A stretch of 64,000 bases of DNA from Desertimonas sp963733085 (GTDB lineage Bacteria; Actinomycetota; Acidimicrobiia; Acidimicrobiales; Ilumatobacteraceae): the NCBI GenBank assembly GCA_963733085.1, contig CAVTBY010000015.1, positions 1-64,000 of the forward strand, in the 5' to 3' direction. Every line of letters starts with the position of its first letter. Position 1 is the first letter of the stretch. The position numbers and the translations under genes were made by a program. Of this stretch, positions 54,627 to 64,000 are shown in pieces. The notes under the pieces are model-generated. The model saw only the letters and a list, made by a program, of their open reading frames with translations. It was not told where the DNA came from and did not search any database.

Positions 54627-55588
54627 AGTTGTTTGTCACCGGCGCGGCCGGGTTCATCGGGTCGAACTACGTGCGTCACGTGCTGACCTCCACGGACGAC
54701 ACGGTGACGATCTTCGACGCCCTCACCTATGCCGGCAACCGCGAGAACGTCGCCGACCTGGTCGACGACCGCCGCTGCCGGTTCGTCCACGCCGACATCA
54801 CCGACCAGGACGCTGTCGTCGAGCACCTGGCGGGACACGACGCCGTCGTGCACTTCGCCGCCGAGTCACACGTCGACCGTTCGATCAAGGACCCGTACGC
54901 CTTCGTCCGCACGAACTGTGACGGCACCAACGTGCTCTGCGACGTCGCTCGTCAGGCCGACGTCGATCGGTTCGTCCACGTCTCGACCGACGAGGTCTAT
55001 GGATCGATCGAGGTCGGGTCGTTCAGCGAACAGGACCGGCTCGGTCCACGGTCGCCGTACTCGGCGGCCAAAGCGGGCAGCGACCTGATCGCCCTCTCCT
55101 ACCACACGACGTACGGGCTGCCGGTGGTGGTCACCCGGTCGAGCAACCAGTTCGGGCCCTATCAGTTCCCCGAGAAGGTCATCCCGCTTTTCGTCACCAA
55201 CCTCCTCGACGGCAAGAAGGTGCCGCTCTATGGCGACGGCATGAACGTCCGCGACTGGCTGTTCGTCGAGGACAACGTCAAAGCAATCGACCTCGTGCTG
55301 CGCCACGGCGTAGTCGGTGAGATCTACAACATCGGGGCGCACAACGAGTTGCCCAACATCGAGCTGACGAAGAAGCTGCTCGCCCTGTGCGAGCGGGACG
55401 ACAGTTTCATCGAGCCCGTCGCCGACCGGCTCGGCCACGATCGGCGCTACTCGATCACCACCGACAGGATCGCCGCCCTCGGATGGAGCACCGAGCACGA
55501 TCTCGACGACGCCCTCGCGCGAACCGTCGACTGGTATCGCTCGCATCGAGACTGGTGGGAGCCGCTCAAGGCCCGGGCCGCCTTCTAG
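54623..55588 (+). CDS. rmlB: dTDP-glucose 4,6-dehydratase
   Basis: 321-aa extended short-chain dehydrogenase. NAD loop GAAGFIGSNYVRHV; catalytic region VHVSTDEVYGSI with the Thr-Asp-Glu triad, and YSAAKAGSDLIALSY with Tyr-Lys. VVVTRSSNQFGPYQFPEKVI and NVRDWLFVEDNVKAIDLVL are standard for RmlB. It converts dTDP-glucose to the 4-keto-6-deoxy sugar. It starts within the rmlC stop and ends directly against rmlD. Confidence 0.95.
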   Translation: MKLFVTGAAGFIGSNYVRHVLTSTDDTVTIFDALTYAGNRENVADLVDDRRCRFVHADITDQDAVVEHLAGHDAVVHFAAESHVDRSIKDPYAFVRTNCDGTNVLCDVARQADVDRFVHVSTDEVYGSIEVGSFSEQDRLGPRSPYSAAKAGSDLIALSYHTTYGLPVVVTRSSNQFGPYQFPEKVIPLFVTNLLDGKKVPLYGDGMNVRDWLFVEDNVKAIDLVLRHGVVGEIYNIGAHNELPNIELTKKLLALCERDDSFIEPVADRLGHDRRYSITTDRIAALGWSTEHDLDDALARTVDWYRSHRDWWEPLKARAAF

Positions 55589-56458
55589 ATGCCGCGGGTG
55601 CTCGTCACCGGGGCCGGTGGTCAGCTCGGCCACGATGTCGTCGCTGCCGCCGAGGGTGCCGGCGACGACGTGCACGGGTTGACGCACAGCGACCTCGACG
55701 TCACCGACCGCCGTGCCGTGATGGAGGCGGTGAGGACCGCGCGTCCCGACGTCGTCGTGCACTGTGCGGCGTGGACGGCTGTCGACGCCTGCGAGTCCGA
55801 TCCCGATCGCGCTGAGCTGTGCAATGGGCGGGCCGTGCGCTGGGTCGCCGAGGCCTGTGATCTCGCCGGCGCCCACCTCGTCCACGTCTCGACCGACTAC
55901 GTCTTCGACGGTCGCCTGAGCCGTCCATATCACGAGTTCGATCGCCCCAACCCGCTCGGCGTGTACGGAGCGTCGAAACTCACCGGTGAGCGTGAAGCGC
56001 TGGTCCTCGGAGATTCAGCGACCGTCGTGCGCACGTCGTGGGTCTGTGGCGAGCACGGACCGAACATGGTGCAGACGATCCTGCGCCTCATCGCCGGCGG
56101 CGATGACACACCCGGGCGGTTGGCGTTCGTCGATGACCAGCGCGGTTGTCCGACGTTCACCGCTGATCTCGCGCCGATGCTCCTGCGCCTCGCCGCCGAA
56201 CGACGCGGCGGCATCCATCACGTCACCAATCAGGGACCCGTCACGTGGTTCGAGTTCGCCCAGGCGGTCGTCGCCGCGGCAGGAAGAAACCCGGACCTCG
56301 TCCGCCCGATCACAACCGCCCAGCTCGACCCGCCACGTCCCGCCCCCCGCCCGGCCAACAGCGTGCTCGACAACGCCGTGCTGCGCACCGCCGGCATCCC
56401 CCTGCTACGCGACTACCACGACCCCCTCGCCGAACTCGTCGCAACCCTCACCCGCTGA
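55589..56458 (+). CDS. rmlD: dTDP-4-dehydrorhamnose reductase
   Basis: 289 aa. The last step to dTDP-L-rhamnose, using NAD(P)H. NAD loop VTGAGGQLGHDV, the RmlD signature HCAAWTAVDACESDPDRAEL, VHVSTDYVFDG with catalytic residues, and YGASKLTGEREAL. It begins with the base after the rmlB stop. Palindrome copy 5 starts 6 bases after its stop and probably ends the operon. Confidence 0.94.
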   Translation: MPRVLVTGAGGQLGHDVVAAAEGAGDDVHGLTHSDLDVTDRRAVMEAVRTARPDVVVHCAAWTAVDACESDPDRAELCNGRAVRWVAEACDLAGAHLVHVSTDYVFDGRLSRPYHEFDRPNPLGVYGASKLTGEREALVLGDSATVVRTSWVCGEHGPNMVQTILRLIAGGDDTPGRLAFVDDQRGCPTFTADLAPMLLRLAAERRGGIHHVTNQGPVTWFEFAQAVVAAAGRNPDLVRPITTAQLDPPRPAPRPANSVLDNAVLRTAGIPLLRDYHDPLAELVATLTR

Positions 56459-56464
56459 ACAACG

Positions 56465-56512
56465 ACCGATGGGTGTTTGGGGGACCGTTCCGTCCCCTAA
56501 ACACCCATCGGT
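56465..56512. repeat. intergenic palindrome, copy 5
   Basis: ACCGATGGGTGTTT ... AAACACCCATCGGT with inner stem GGGGAC/GTCCCC around the loop CGTTCC. It lies 6 bases after rmlD and 46 bp before the next start; a probable terminator of the rml operon. Confidence 0.88.
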
Positions 56513-56558
56513 TCAGAATTCGGGGGACGGCGGAAACGGCTGATGCAACGATTGGCCG

Positions 56559-59224
56559 ATGCGGGTGGAGACCGAAGACAGCGCGTCCGGGCCGGTCGAC
56601 CCGGAACAGCCCGCGAGCGAACGGATCCGCCCACCACTCGACGCCAGACCGAAGCGCGGTCTCGGGTCGTGGCCGGTCATCATCGTCGGTCTCGCCCTCA
56701 CGCTCGGCGGCTTCGTGCTCACGTCGAGGACGGCACCGTGCTCCGACTTCCACGTCGGCACTCAGTTCTCCGGCTCCGACGACCGACTCGCCAAGTGGAT
56801 TGGTGGCTGCGGCAACGATCTCGGCGAGGCGCGGGCGACGTTGCTCGCTGACGGTCTGCTGATCGCCGGCTATGCGATCGCTGCCGGAGGCATTCTGCGC
56901 CGCTGGTGGCCGCTCTACCAGGCGCCGGGGCTGAAGCGCTGGGAGCGTCTCGTCGTCGCCCTGCCATTCGCGACGGCGTCGATCGATGTCATCGAGAACC
57001 TGGCGACATGGAGCGCGCTCGGCGCTAACGAGACCCGCTTCACCTATCCCGACAACCTCTTCGAGCCGACGCTCGTTTCGACGATGGCCTGGCTGAAGAT
57101 GCTCGCCTATGGCCTCAGCTTCCTCTGCATTGCCGCTGTCTGCCTGCTGGCCTTCGCTCGGCGCAAGGAGTCGGCGACACCAATCCCGCGACAGGACCAG
57201 CCGATCGCCATGCGCGATCTGCCGCCACCCACCGACCTGGGGGTCTGCTGCTCCGGTGGCGGCATCCGTGCCGCCGCCTTCGCCCTGGGAACGCTCGACC
57301 AACTCGAACGTGCCGCGATCATGTCGCGGGCTCGCTGGCTCGCCGCCGTCTCGGGCGGCAACTATGCATCGACGGCGTGGACATTGGCCCGGGTCGACGA
57401 CAGATCGGGCCACGCCGCGGCCGACGTGATCGACTGGCTCAACTCGCCGATCCCGTACTCGAAGTCCCCGAAGCACCGCTTCCTACGCAACGGTCCCGGT
57501 GGACTCGGGCGCTCGATGATCGCCGCCGTGTTCTACGTCGCTTTCAACGTCGCCGTCCTTGGCGCGCTCGTCGCCGCCGTTGCCTGGCCGATCGGCCGAT
57601 TGATCGGCAGCAACGCGATACAGCCGAAGTTTCCGCGTCTTCGGTGCTCTGCCGGCGTCCCTGGAGATCCCCCGCGAACTCTGGCTCCCTGCGGTGATGA
57701 TCCTCGCTCATCGCCGGGATCCTCCTGCTCGTCTCGGCGTTGCCGTCATGGGAGACCTCATCGCTCTGGCGACCGGCCGTGTGGCTCGCTTCGATCGGTG
57801 TCGCCGTGGGGTTGCTCACTGTCGTGATCCCCTGGGCGATGGCGATCGTCGGCAACTGGCTGCGCCGCGGTGACCACGACTTCCGCGCCGCTTCCACCGG
57901 CCTGGCGGCATTGTTCGGCGCCCTCGGCATCGTGTGGCGCCTGGCGCGCAAGCCGGTGCTCTCGCGTTTCGCCCACAAGCTGCCCTACCTCGGCGGCCTG
58001 CTGCTCGCGGTCGCTGCCCTCGTCTGGGCCGGCAAGGTGGCCACTGACGCCGCAACCGGCATCGGCTTGCTGTCGACACCGACGCGCTGGGTCGTCGTCG
58101 TCGTCGCCTTCGTCGGTGTGTACCTCTTCGTCGGCATCACCCACCTGTCGATCCACCGCATCTACCGCAAGCGGCTGCGTCGCTCGTTCGGGATCCGCCG
58201 CGACGCCGAGGGGCGGCTGTACTCGCCGCACCAACGCGACCAGATCACCTGGGATCAACTGCCCGCCGATGGTCCCGAACTGGTCGTGTGCTGCGCGCAC
58301 CAACGCGACGGCATCGCGCCGGGGGGATTGCCAGCCGACACGTTCACGATCTCCCGTCGGGAAGTGTGCATCGGTGGTTACGTCACGCCGACGGACAAGT
58401 ACCTCGAGCGGATGCCCGACGACCTGGCTGCTGAACGCGCCGTCTCGTCGTGGATGGCGACATCTGGCGCCGCCTTCGCATCGGCGATGGGACGTTTCTC
58501 GCGCGGCACGACCAATGCCCTGATGGCGGCGCTCAACATCGACCTCGGCATCTGGCTGCCCAATCCGCGTCTCACGTCAACCTCGGCGGAGTTCCCCAAG
58601 CCTCGATACGGGTACCTGTTCAAGGAGATCCTCGGCTGGTACAACGACAGCGACCGCTTCGTTTTCATCGCCGACGGCGGGCACTGGGACAATCTCGGGT
58701 TGGTCGAGTTGCTGCGGCGGCGCTGCGCCACGATCATCTGCATCGACGCGAGCGGCGACGACATCGGTCGCTTCTCGTCGCTCCATCAGGCCATCGAGCT
58801 TGCCGGGTTGGAACTGCCGGAGATCGTCGCCAGCTTCGACCTCGACGGCTTGCAGGGACTCGTCGGGGTCGACGGGGCGTTGCCGCCGTGTTCGGTCACG
58901 GCGTTGCAGGTGCAGTACACGGCGCCGCGCCGCGACTCCACGACGGGAGCCGCCGAGCCGGGCACGACGGGCACGATCTACTATGCCAAGGCACAGCTCG
59001 CTGCCGACCTCGACGTCACGCTGCGCCGCTACGCCAAGGTCGATCCGACGTTCCCGAACTACTCGACGGCGCGCCTGTTCCTCGGCGACGACCAGTTCAG
59101 GAGCCTGGTCGCCCTCGGGTGGGCCGCAGGGGCCCGACTGACGGCGCTGGTCGGCGAGTCGATGGTCCTTCCCCCGGCGCCCGAACCGGAGTCGGTGCCG
59201 ACGGTCGTCGCTGTCGCTGATTGA
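56559..59224 (+). CDS. patatin-like phospholipase with multiple membrane helices, two frameshifts
   Basis: About 887 aa after correction. N-terminal membrane helices (WPVIIVGLALTLGGFVLTSR and others) precede a patatin-like hydrolase half: oxyanion-hole glycines in VCCSGGGIRAAAFALGTLDQ near residue 230, and the nucleophile serine in AAVSGGNYASTAW near 264. A second block of helices interrupts the hydrolase (FYVAFNVAVLGALVAAVAW, AVWLASIGVAVGLLTVVIP, and others). The catalytic aspartate motif is FIADGGHWDNLGLVELLRRR. Breaks at about 57633 and about 57706 each equal one extra base. It is predicted to hydrolyse membrane lipids; the substrate is unknown. The start ATG 56559 has no clear ribosome site. 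Confidence 0.82.
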
Positions 59225-59234
59225 CTCCTCGGCG

Positions 59235-59807
59235 ATGCCGTTCACCCGCGCCGAGCTGGAGTCGTTCCGCGGGGCAACGGTGCCTGACCTCATCGGCCCG
59301 GACGTTCGCCTGCTGTTCGTCGGAATCAACCCGGGCTTGTGGACGGCAGCGACGCAGACCCATTTCAACCATCCGGGCAACCGCTTCTATCCAGCGTTGT
59401 ACGCCGCGGGCCTCATCGACATCGTCGTCGATCGCGGACGGGCGATGACCGTCGCGGAACGACAGCACCTCATCGACCGGGGGATCGGGATCACCAACCT
59501 CGTCGCCCGCGCCACCGCACGAGCGGACGAGCTCGACTCCGACGAACTGCGTGCCGGTGCAGCTCGCCTCGACGAGTTCGTCGCCGAGCATCGGCCGAAC
59601 GTCGTCGCTGTCGCCGGGATCACCGCGTATCGCGCTGGCTTTGGTCGTCCGAAGGCAGCGCTCGGTCGCCAGGACGAACCACTCGCAGGCAGCGTGTTGT
59701 GGGTCGTTCCCAACCCGAGCGGCCTCAACGCCCACGCCACGATCGCCACGCTCGCAGCCGACTACCGCCACGCTGGCGAAGCGGCGGGCATCACGATGCT
59801 GCGCTGA
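59235..59807 (+). CDS. mug: G/U mismatch-specific DNA glycosylase (Mug/TDG family)
   Basis: 190 aa. It removes uracil or thymine from mismatches with G. Motif A is LLFVGINPGLWTAATQTHFN then HPGNRFYPALYAAG; motif B is VVPNPSGLNAHATI. Mug enzymes have NPG in motif A and NPSGLN in motif B, as here. ATG 59235 lies 10 bp after the patatin-like gene stop, so they are probably cotranscribed by position only. Confidence 0.92.
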   Translation: MPFTRAELESFRGATVPDLIGPDVRLLFVGINPGLWTAATQTHFNHPGNRFYPALYAAGLIDIVVDRGRAMTVAERQHLIDRGIGITNLVARATARADELDSDELRAGAARLDEFVAEHRPNVVAVAGITAYRAGFGRPKAALGRQDEPLAGSVLWVVPNPSGLNAHATIATLAADYRHAGEAAGITMLR

Positions 59808-59837
59808 ACTGATCTGGGGAGCTGTGAATCAACTGCC

Positions 59838-59880
59838 GACACGAGTCTTTCCCAGAACCGTGGGCGACACGAATCTTCCC
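59838..59880 (+). repeat. two imperfect direct repeats upstream of the glycosyltransferase
   Basis: GACACGAGTCTTTCCC (59838-59853) and GACACGAATCTTCCC (59866-59880), 28 bp apart in register, end 14 bp before the next ATG. They could be binding sites for a regulator. Confidence 0.4.
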
Positions 59881-59894
59881 GAGTTTCTGGAACC

Positions 59895-61022
59895 ATGGCG
59901 GCGATGCGTGTCGGCGTGAACCTGCTGTGGTGCCGGCCGGGGCGTGTCGGCGGTTCGGAGGAATACCTCGTCCGCCAACTCGACGGCCTGGCGGCGGTCG
60001 CCCCCGACGTCGCCGCCCGCCTGCTCGTGCCGCCCGGCTTCACCTCTGCGCACCCTCAGCTCGCTGACCACTTCGAGATTGTCACCACCAACACAGCAGT
60101 TCGCTTTCGAGGTGGTCGCCTCATCGCTGAGCCGCTGGCCGTTCGGCGTCTGCTCGGCGGCACCGACGTCATCCATCACGCCGGCGGCACGATGCCGCCA
60201 GATCGGGGCCGCCGGCACACACTGCTGACCATCCACGACGTCCAGTACCTCCGCTACCCGAGGTACTTCTCGACCGCCCGCCGCGCCTACTTGCGGCGGC
60301 GAGTGCCGCAGTCGGTGGATCGCGCCACGGCGATCGCCGTACCGAGCAAGCTTCGTCGGCACCACGCTCACCGATGCGTTCGGCACTGGGAGTGAGCGGA
60401 TCGTCGTCGTACCGCACGGCTACGACCCGCCGGCGCGGCCAAGCACTGCCCACCGAGGATGCGATACGTGACCGGTACGGACTGGGCCGGCGCAGGGTGG
60501 TCGTCTATCCGGCGATCACCCACCCGCACAAGGGGCACCGGCTGCTCGTCGAGCTGCTCGCCGGGCCGTGGGCGGATCCGAACCTCGTGCTCGTCCTCCT
60601 CGGTGGTGTCGGCGCTGCCGACAGCGCTGTGTCGGAAGCGATCAGCGCCAATCGACGTCGGCAACCGGATCGTCCGGCCGGGTCGGGTTCCGGCGACGGA
60701 ACGCGACGGCTTGGTCGCGCTCGCCGAGGCGCTCGTGTTCCCATCCGAGTACGAAGGCTTCGGCGCTCCCGTGCTCGAGGCGATGGCGCTCGGCACACCG
60801 GTGATCTGTAGCGACCGGGCGGCCTTGCCCGAGGTCGCCGGCGACGCGGCCGTCGTGCTCCCGCCGACGGTCGAGGCCTGGGCAGACGCCCTCGCCACGG
60901 TGGCGGCCAGGCGCGACGAGCTGATCGAACTGGGCCGGCAACGAGCCGCTCGGTTCACGGTCGCCGCTTCAGGAACGGCACTGGCTGCCGCGTACCGACT
61001 CGCCGCCGGCAGTGGAGCCTGA
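59895..61022 (+). CDS. GT4-type glycosyltransferase, three frameshifts
   Basis: About 375 aa. It starts MRVGVNLLWCRPGRVGGSEE, where the Gly-Gly-Ser-Glu loop is typical of GT-B enzymes that bind a sugar nucleotide. Later IVVVPHGYDPPARPS, then VVVYPAITHPHKGHRLLVEL. The GT4 signature is VFPSEYEGFGAPVLEAMALG then TPVICSDRAALPEVAGDAA, holding the catalytic E-x7-E. Breaks at about 60350, 60450 and 60645 each fit one extra base. It lies beside a second GT4 gene and after the rml operon, so it probably adds a sugar to a surface polysaccharide. Confidence 0.85.
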
Positions 61023-61024
61023 AC

Positions 61025-62299
61025 GTGCGCCTCGTCGTGCTCTGCCCTCACTTCGATCCGGACACAGCGCCGACTGGGCGGGTGATGACACGCATCGTCG
61101 AGGAACTGGTCGGTCGCGGTCACCACGTCGACGTCGTCACCGCGCTGCCGTGGTACCGGCACCACCGCGTCGAGGAGGGATGGAAGGCGTCCGTGTCGCG
61201 CCGGCAGATCACGTCGTGGGGGTCGATCACCCGGGTCAACCCGTTCGCCGGTGGCGACAAGCGCAACCTTCCACGTCGCGCCGCCGGTTTCCTCGGCTTC
61301 TCGGCGTTGGCCCTCGCTGCCGGCGTCCGCGCAGGAGGGTGGTTCCGACGCGCCGACGGCGTCATCGCCATGTCGCCACCGCTGACGATGGGGACGACCG
61401 GTCGGCTCGTCGCCTGGGCGCACCGTTGCCCGCTGGTGTTCAACATCCAGGACGTGTTCCCGGACGCCGCCGTGGCGACCGGGGCGGTCACCAACCGTGC
61501 CGTTGTCGCCTCGGCTTCGTGGTTGGAGCGAGTCAGCTACCGGCTTGCCGACGCCGTGACGGTGTTGTCAGACGATCTCGCCGCCAACGTCGGCGGCAAG
61601 CTGCCCGCCGGCCGGTTCGGCAAGGTGCGGACGATTCCCAACTTCGTCGACACCGAGGAGATCCGACCACGAGACCGGCTGACGCCGTATCGCACGGAGT
61701 TGGGCATCGGCGCCGAACCCGTCGTTCTCTACGCCGGCAATGTCGGGTTCTCGCAATCGTTCGATCTGATCCTCGCCGCGGCGCGCGCACTGCCCAGCGT
61801 GACGTTCGTGATCAACGGCGACGGGGCGACGCGCGCCGAACTGCAGGAGCGGGCCGCCGACGTTGCAAACGTCCGCTTCGGTGACTTCGTCCCGCCGGAT
61901 CGCCTCGGCGAGTTGCTCGCCACCGGCGATCTCCACGTGGTGCCACTGCGTCGCGGCTTGGCGAAGGTGAGCGTCCCTTCGAAGACGTACTCGATCCTCG
62001 CCGCCGGGCGGCCGGTGCTCGCCGCCATCGACGAGGGCACGGCGATCCCTCGCCTCCTCGCCGAATCGGGTGCAGGGGTCAGCGTGGCCCCCGACGATCC
62101 TGACCGCTTCACTGCCGCCGTGGAGGATTTGGTCGCTGACGAGGATCGCCTCAGGGCGATGGGCGCGGCGGGGCGCCGATGGGTGGAGACAGCGGCGTCC
62201 CCGGAGTCGGTCGCCGCAATGTACGAGGCGCTGATCACCGAGTTGCGGCGACGCGCGGGGGGCCCGGGGGGCAGAGGCTCCGCCGGAGCCCCCCGGTAG
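61025..62299 (+). CDS. GT4-type glycosyltransferase, WbuB-like
   Basis: 424 aa. LCPHFDPDTAPTGRVMTRIV near the start and DGVIAMSPPLTMGTTGRLVA, FNIQDVFPDAAVATGAV resemble WbuB-like transferases of amino-sugar addition in surface polysaccharides. C-terminal domain: VVLYAGNVGFSQSFDLILAA, then VNVRFGDFVPPDRLGELLA-type residues, and KVSVPSKTYSILAAGRPVLA, where other GT4 enzymes carry E-x7-E. GTG 61025 lies 2 bp after the preceding stop. The C-terminus is Gly-rich because the end overlaps a GC-rich hairpin. Confidence 0.9.
   Translation: MRLVVLCPHFDPDTAPTGRVMTRIVEELVGRGHHVDVVTALPWYRHHRVEEGWKASVSRRQITSWGSITRVNPFAGGDKRNLPRRAAGFLGFSALALAAGVRAGGWFRRADGVIAMSPPLTMGTTGRLVAWAHRCPLVFNIQDVFPDAAVATGAVTNRAVVASASWLERVSYRLADAVTVLSDDLAANVGGKLPAGRFGKVRTIPNFVDTEEIRPRDRLTPYRTELGIGAEPVVLYAGNVGFSQSFDLILAAARALPSVTFVINGDGATRAELQERAADVANVRFGDFVPPDRLGELLATGDLHVVPLRRGLAKVSVPSKTYSILAAGRPVLAAIDEGTAIPRLLAESGAGVSVAPDDPDRFTAAVEDLVADEDRLRAMGAAGRRWVETAASPESVAAMYEALITELRRRAGGPGGRGSAGAPR
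62276..62290. terminator. GC-rich hairpin GGCTCC GCC GGAGCC at the 3' end of the GT gene
   Basis: A perfect 6-bp stem with a 3-base loop inside the last codons, flanked by G and C runs that extend it with gaps (about 62267-62294). No T tract follows. It lies just before the next leaderless start and may end the glycosyltransferase transcript. Confidence 0.4.
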
Positions 62300-62302
62300 C
62301 AT
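62297..62302 (+). promoter_or_regulatory. -10 box TAGCAT (leaderless secreted-protein gene)
   Basis: TAGCAT ends 9 nt before the GTG at 62312; its first three bases are the stop codon of the preceding gene. Confidence 0.4.
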
Positions 62303-62311
62303 TCCGCCCCC

Positions 62312-63227
62312 GTGGCTCCATCATCCTCGTCGACCAAGAAGGCCGCTCGCCTCGCGCAGAAGGGCAAGGGCCGGCGTGTGCGATTCCAGGGCGGCACGCT
62401 GTTTCCCCTGGTCGTGGCCATCGTCTTGGTCGTCGGATTGGGCTTGGTCGTCTACGCCAGGGCGTCGCGTCCCGAGGACGTGGCGCCGTTCGCCAGCGAT
62501 CACTGGCACGGCGCCTACGGGTTCCAGATCTGCAGCGAGACGCCCAACGTCGAGCTGACCGGAAACATCGAGGAGGTCGATGCCGACGGCAACCTGGTCG
62601 GGACCGAGGCATATGTGACGAGCGGCGTGCACAGCCATGACGACGGGGTGATCCACTGGCACCCCACGGGCTCGCGAGCCACGGGCCGTGACGCCCAGCT
62701 CGGAGTGTTCTTCGGCAACTACGGAATCGAGCTGTCCGACACCCGGCTGGCGCTTCCCGAAAGCGGGTTCACGGTCGATGGGGCCGCCCCGCCGGAGGAC
62801 TTCCCGACGGTCTACGAGGAGGGCGAGACGGAGTGTGAGGGCATGGACGGCGATCCCCGGTTGACGGTCGTCGTGTGGGAGGACCATCGCGACCCCGAAC
62901 TCGAGCCAGGTGTACACGAGCAGCTTCGACGACATCCCGTTCGACAAGAACGGCCTGGCGATCACGATCGCGTTCGTGCCCGACGACGTCGACGTCGAGA
63001 TGCCGCCGTCGGCTGCCAACCTCGAGGAGCTCGGCGCTCTCGACACGCCGCCGCCGGCACCCGGTGAGACGGTCCCGCCGTCCGAGGCTGCCACCAGTGT
63101 GCCGACCGGCAGCAGCGAGCCGACCGGCAGCAGCGAGCCGACGGACTCGAGCGAGCCGACCGAGAGCAGCGCCCCAGAGTCGACAACCGAATCAACGACA
63201 GCGAGTTCCGCTACCACCGAGGCGTAG
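62312..63227 (+). CDS. membrane-anchored extracytoplasmic protein of unknown function, frameshifted
   Basis: About 304 aa. A basic cytoplasmic start (STKKAARLAQKGKGRRVRFQ) and one helix (TLFPLVVAIVLVVGLGLVVY) place the rest outside the membrane. The outer domain contains DHWHGAYGFQICSETPNVEL and SGVHSHDDGVIHWHPTGSRA, with several histidines that could bind a metal. I recognise it only as a type of conserved actinobacterial protein. The break at about 62900 is one extra base; then YTSSFDDIPFDKNGLAITIA. The tail repeats SSEPTGSSEPTDSSEPTESS. It lies between glycosyltransferase and nucleotidyltransferase genes. Confidence 0.72.
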
Positions 63228-63232
63228 CGGCG

Positions 63233-64000
63233 ATGCACGCCATCGTCCTCGTTGGAGGGTTCGGGACGCGGCTCAGGCCGCTCACCAACACGGTGCCCAA
63301 GTCGATGCTGACGGTCGGCAACGAGCCGATCATCACGCGCCTCGTTCGGCGGCTGGAGCGCAGCGATGTCACCACCGTCACGTTGGCCCTGGGATTCCTA
63401 CCCGACCCCTTTCGGGAGGCGTTTCCCGACGGACGATGCGGCGACGTCGAACTGCGCTACGCCGTCGAGCCGGAACCGCTCGACACGGCGGGAGCGATTC
63501 GCTTCGCCGCCGAGGCCGCCGGCGTCGACGACACCTTTCTTGCTCTCAACGGCGACGTCATCTGCGACCTCGACGTCGATCGGCTGATCGCCGCTCACCG
63601 TCGTCTCGGTGGCGAGGCGACGATTCACCTCACTCCTGTCGCCGATCCTTCGGCGTTCGGGGTCGTCGAGACGGATTCCGGTGGACGCGTGCTGCGGTTC
63701 CTCGAGAAGCCCGAGCCGGGTACCACCGACAGCAATCTGATCAACGCCGGAACCTATGTGATGGAGCCGAGTGTCCTCGACGCTATTCCGTCTGGCCGAC
63801 CGGTCAACGTCGAGCGCGTGACGTTCCCCGAGCTCGCCGCCAGGGGCGGGATGTTCGCCATCGCGACCGACGACTACTGGATCGACGTCGGCCGCCCGGA
63901 GCTGCTCCTCCGTGCCAACCTCGACCGCCTGGCGGGTCGCTACGACGCGACGATGACCCATCCGGTGAGTGACGGCGACGGTGTCGATCCGGGCGCTGTT
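63233..64000 (+). CDS. sugar-1-phosphate nucleotidyltransferase (mannose-1-phosphate guanylyltransferase-like), truncated by window end
   Basis: 256 aa are visible and the frame is open at the edge. The pyrophosphorylase signature is VLVGGFGTRLRPLTNTVPKS; DTFLALNGDVICDLDV holds the metal-binding Asp; VLRFLEKPEPG and DDYWIDVGRPELLLRANLD complete the core. These fit ManB/GMP-pyrophosphorylase-like enzymes that charge mannose or a related sugar for glycosyltransferases; the exact sugar is not certain. It begins 5 bp after the preceding stop. Confidence 0.88.
   Translation, partial: MHAIVLVGGFGTRLRPLTNTVPKSMLTVGNEPIITRLVRRLERSDVTTVTLALGFLPDPFREAFPDGRCGDVELRYAVEPEPLDTAGAIRFAAEAAGVDDTFLALNGDVICDLDVDRLIAAHRRLGGEATIHLTPVADPSAFGVVETDSGGRVLRFLEKPEPGTTDSNLINAGTYVMEPSVLDAIPSGRPVNVERVTFPELAARGGMFAIATDDYWIDVGRPELLLRANLDRLAGRYDATMTHPVSDGDGVDPGAV

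Noticed and set aside
3458..56512. Dispersed palindromes as a CRISPR array
   Set aside because: Copies are kilobases apart, lie singly after genes, have no regular spacers, and no cas gene is present.

Overview
The window is very GC-rich DNA from an actinobacterium. The evidence is an LCP-family cell-wall ligase, the actinobacterial form of DapD, an LpdA-type flavoprotein, a fused biotin carboxylase/BCCP subunit, many GTG starts, ATGA/GTGA gene overlaps, and many TANNNT boxes lying 6-9 nt before start codons (leaderless genes). An Acidimicrobiia-like lineage is my guess; I see no rRNA, tRNA or CRISPR to confirm it.

Layout. 1-3.4 kb: a gene-free stretch with split palindrome arms, a frameshifted conserved gene, then a sirtuin, a DUF952 protein and a rhodanese-ThiF enzyme. 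3.47-5.10 kb: a complete IS1380-type insertion sequence sitting inside an intergenic palindrome. 5.2-22.0 kb: five co-directional, tightly packed genes for very large uncharacterised proteins (about 1320, 1110, 947, 1507 and 619 aa). This is the most interesting part of the window; between its second and third genes lies a 328-bp palindrome-bearing insertion flanked by a 13-bp duplication. 22-26.9 kb: an EamA exporter, a class II aldolase, a small membrane protein, a LigD-type polymerase and an acyl-CoA dehydrogenase-like flavoprotein. 26.9-33.7 kb (minus strand): one operon of substrate-binding protein, fused LivHM permease, LivG, LivF, alpha/beta hydrolase and zinc alcohol dehydrogenase, probably uptake and breakdown of a small organic compound. 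33.9-38.0 kb: dapD, lysS and an OmpA-domain protein. 38.1-39.5 kb: an LpdA-like flavoprotein. 39.7-48.4 kb: an arabinoside module with a Tat-exported binding protein, two Dpp-type permeases, two ATPases, a GH51 arabinofuranosidase and a LacI regulator, linked by two identical operators in identical promoter positions. 48.5-51.9 kb: a second EamA protein, acyl-CoA carboxylase alpha subunit and BirA. 51.9-64.0 kb: cell-envelope genes (LCP ligase, rmlACBD for dTDP-rhamnose, patatin-like membrane protein, two GT4 glycosyltransferases, sugar nucleotidyltransferase) with a Mug-type DNA glycosylase among them.

Three kinds of non-coding structure recur: (i) about 48-bp perfect palindromes a few bases after stop codons, with covarying stems, probably bidirectional terminators; (ii) a 154-bp element with two hairpins, in two copies; (iii) operator pairs linking separated transcription units.

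Caution: about twenty single-base frameshifts interrupt otherwise well-conserved genes, and nearly all look like one extra base. That pattern points to residual insertion errors in the assembly rather than to true pseudogenes, so I annotate these genes at full length and mark the break points.
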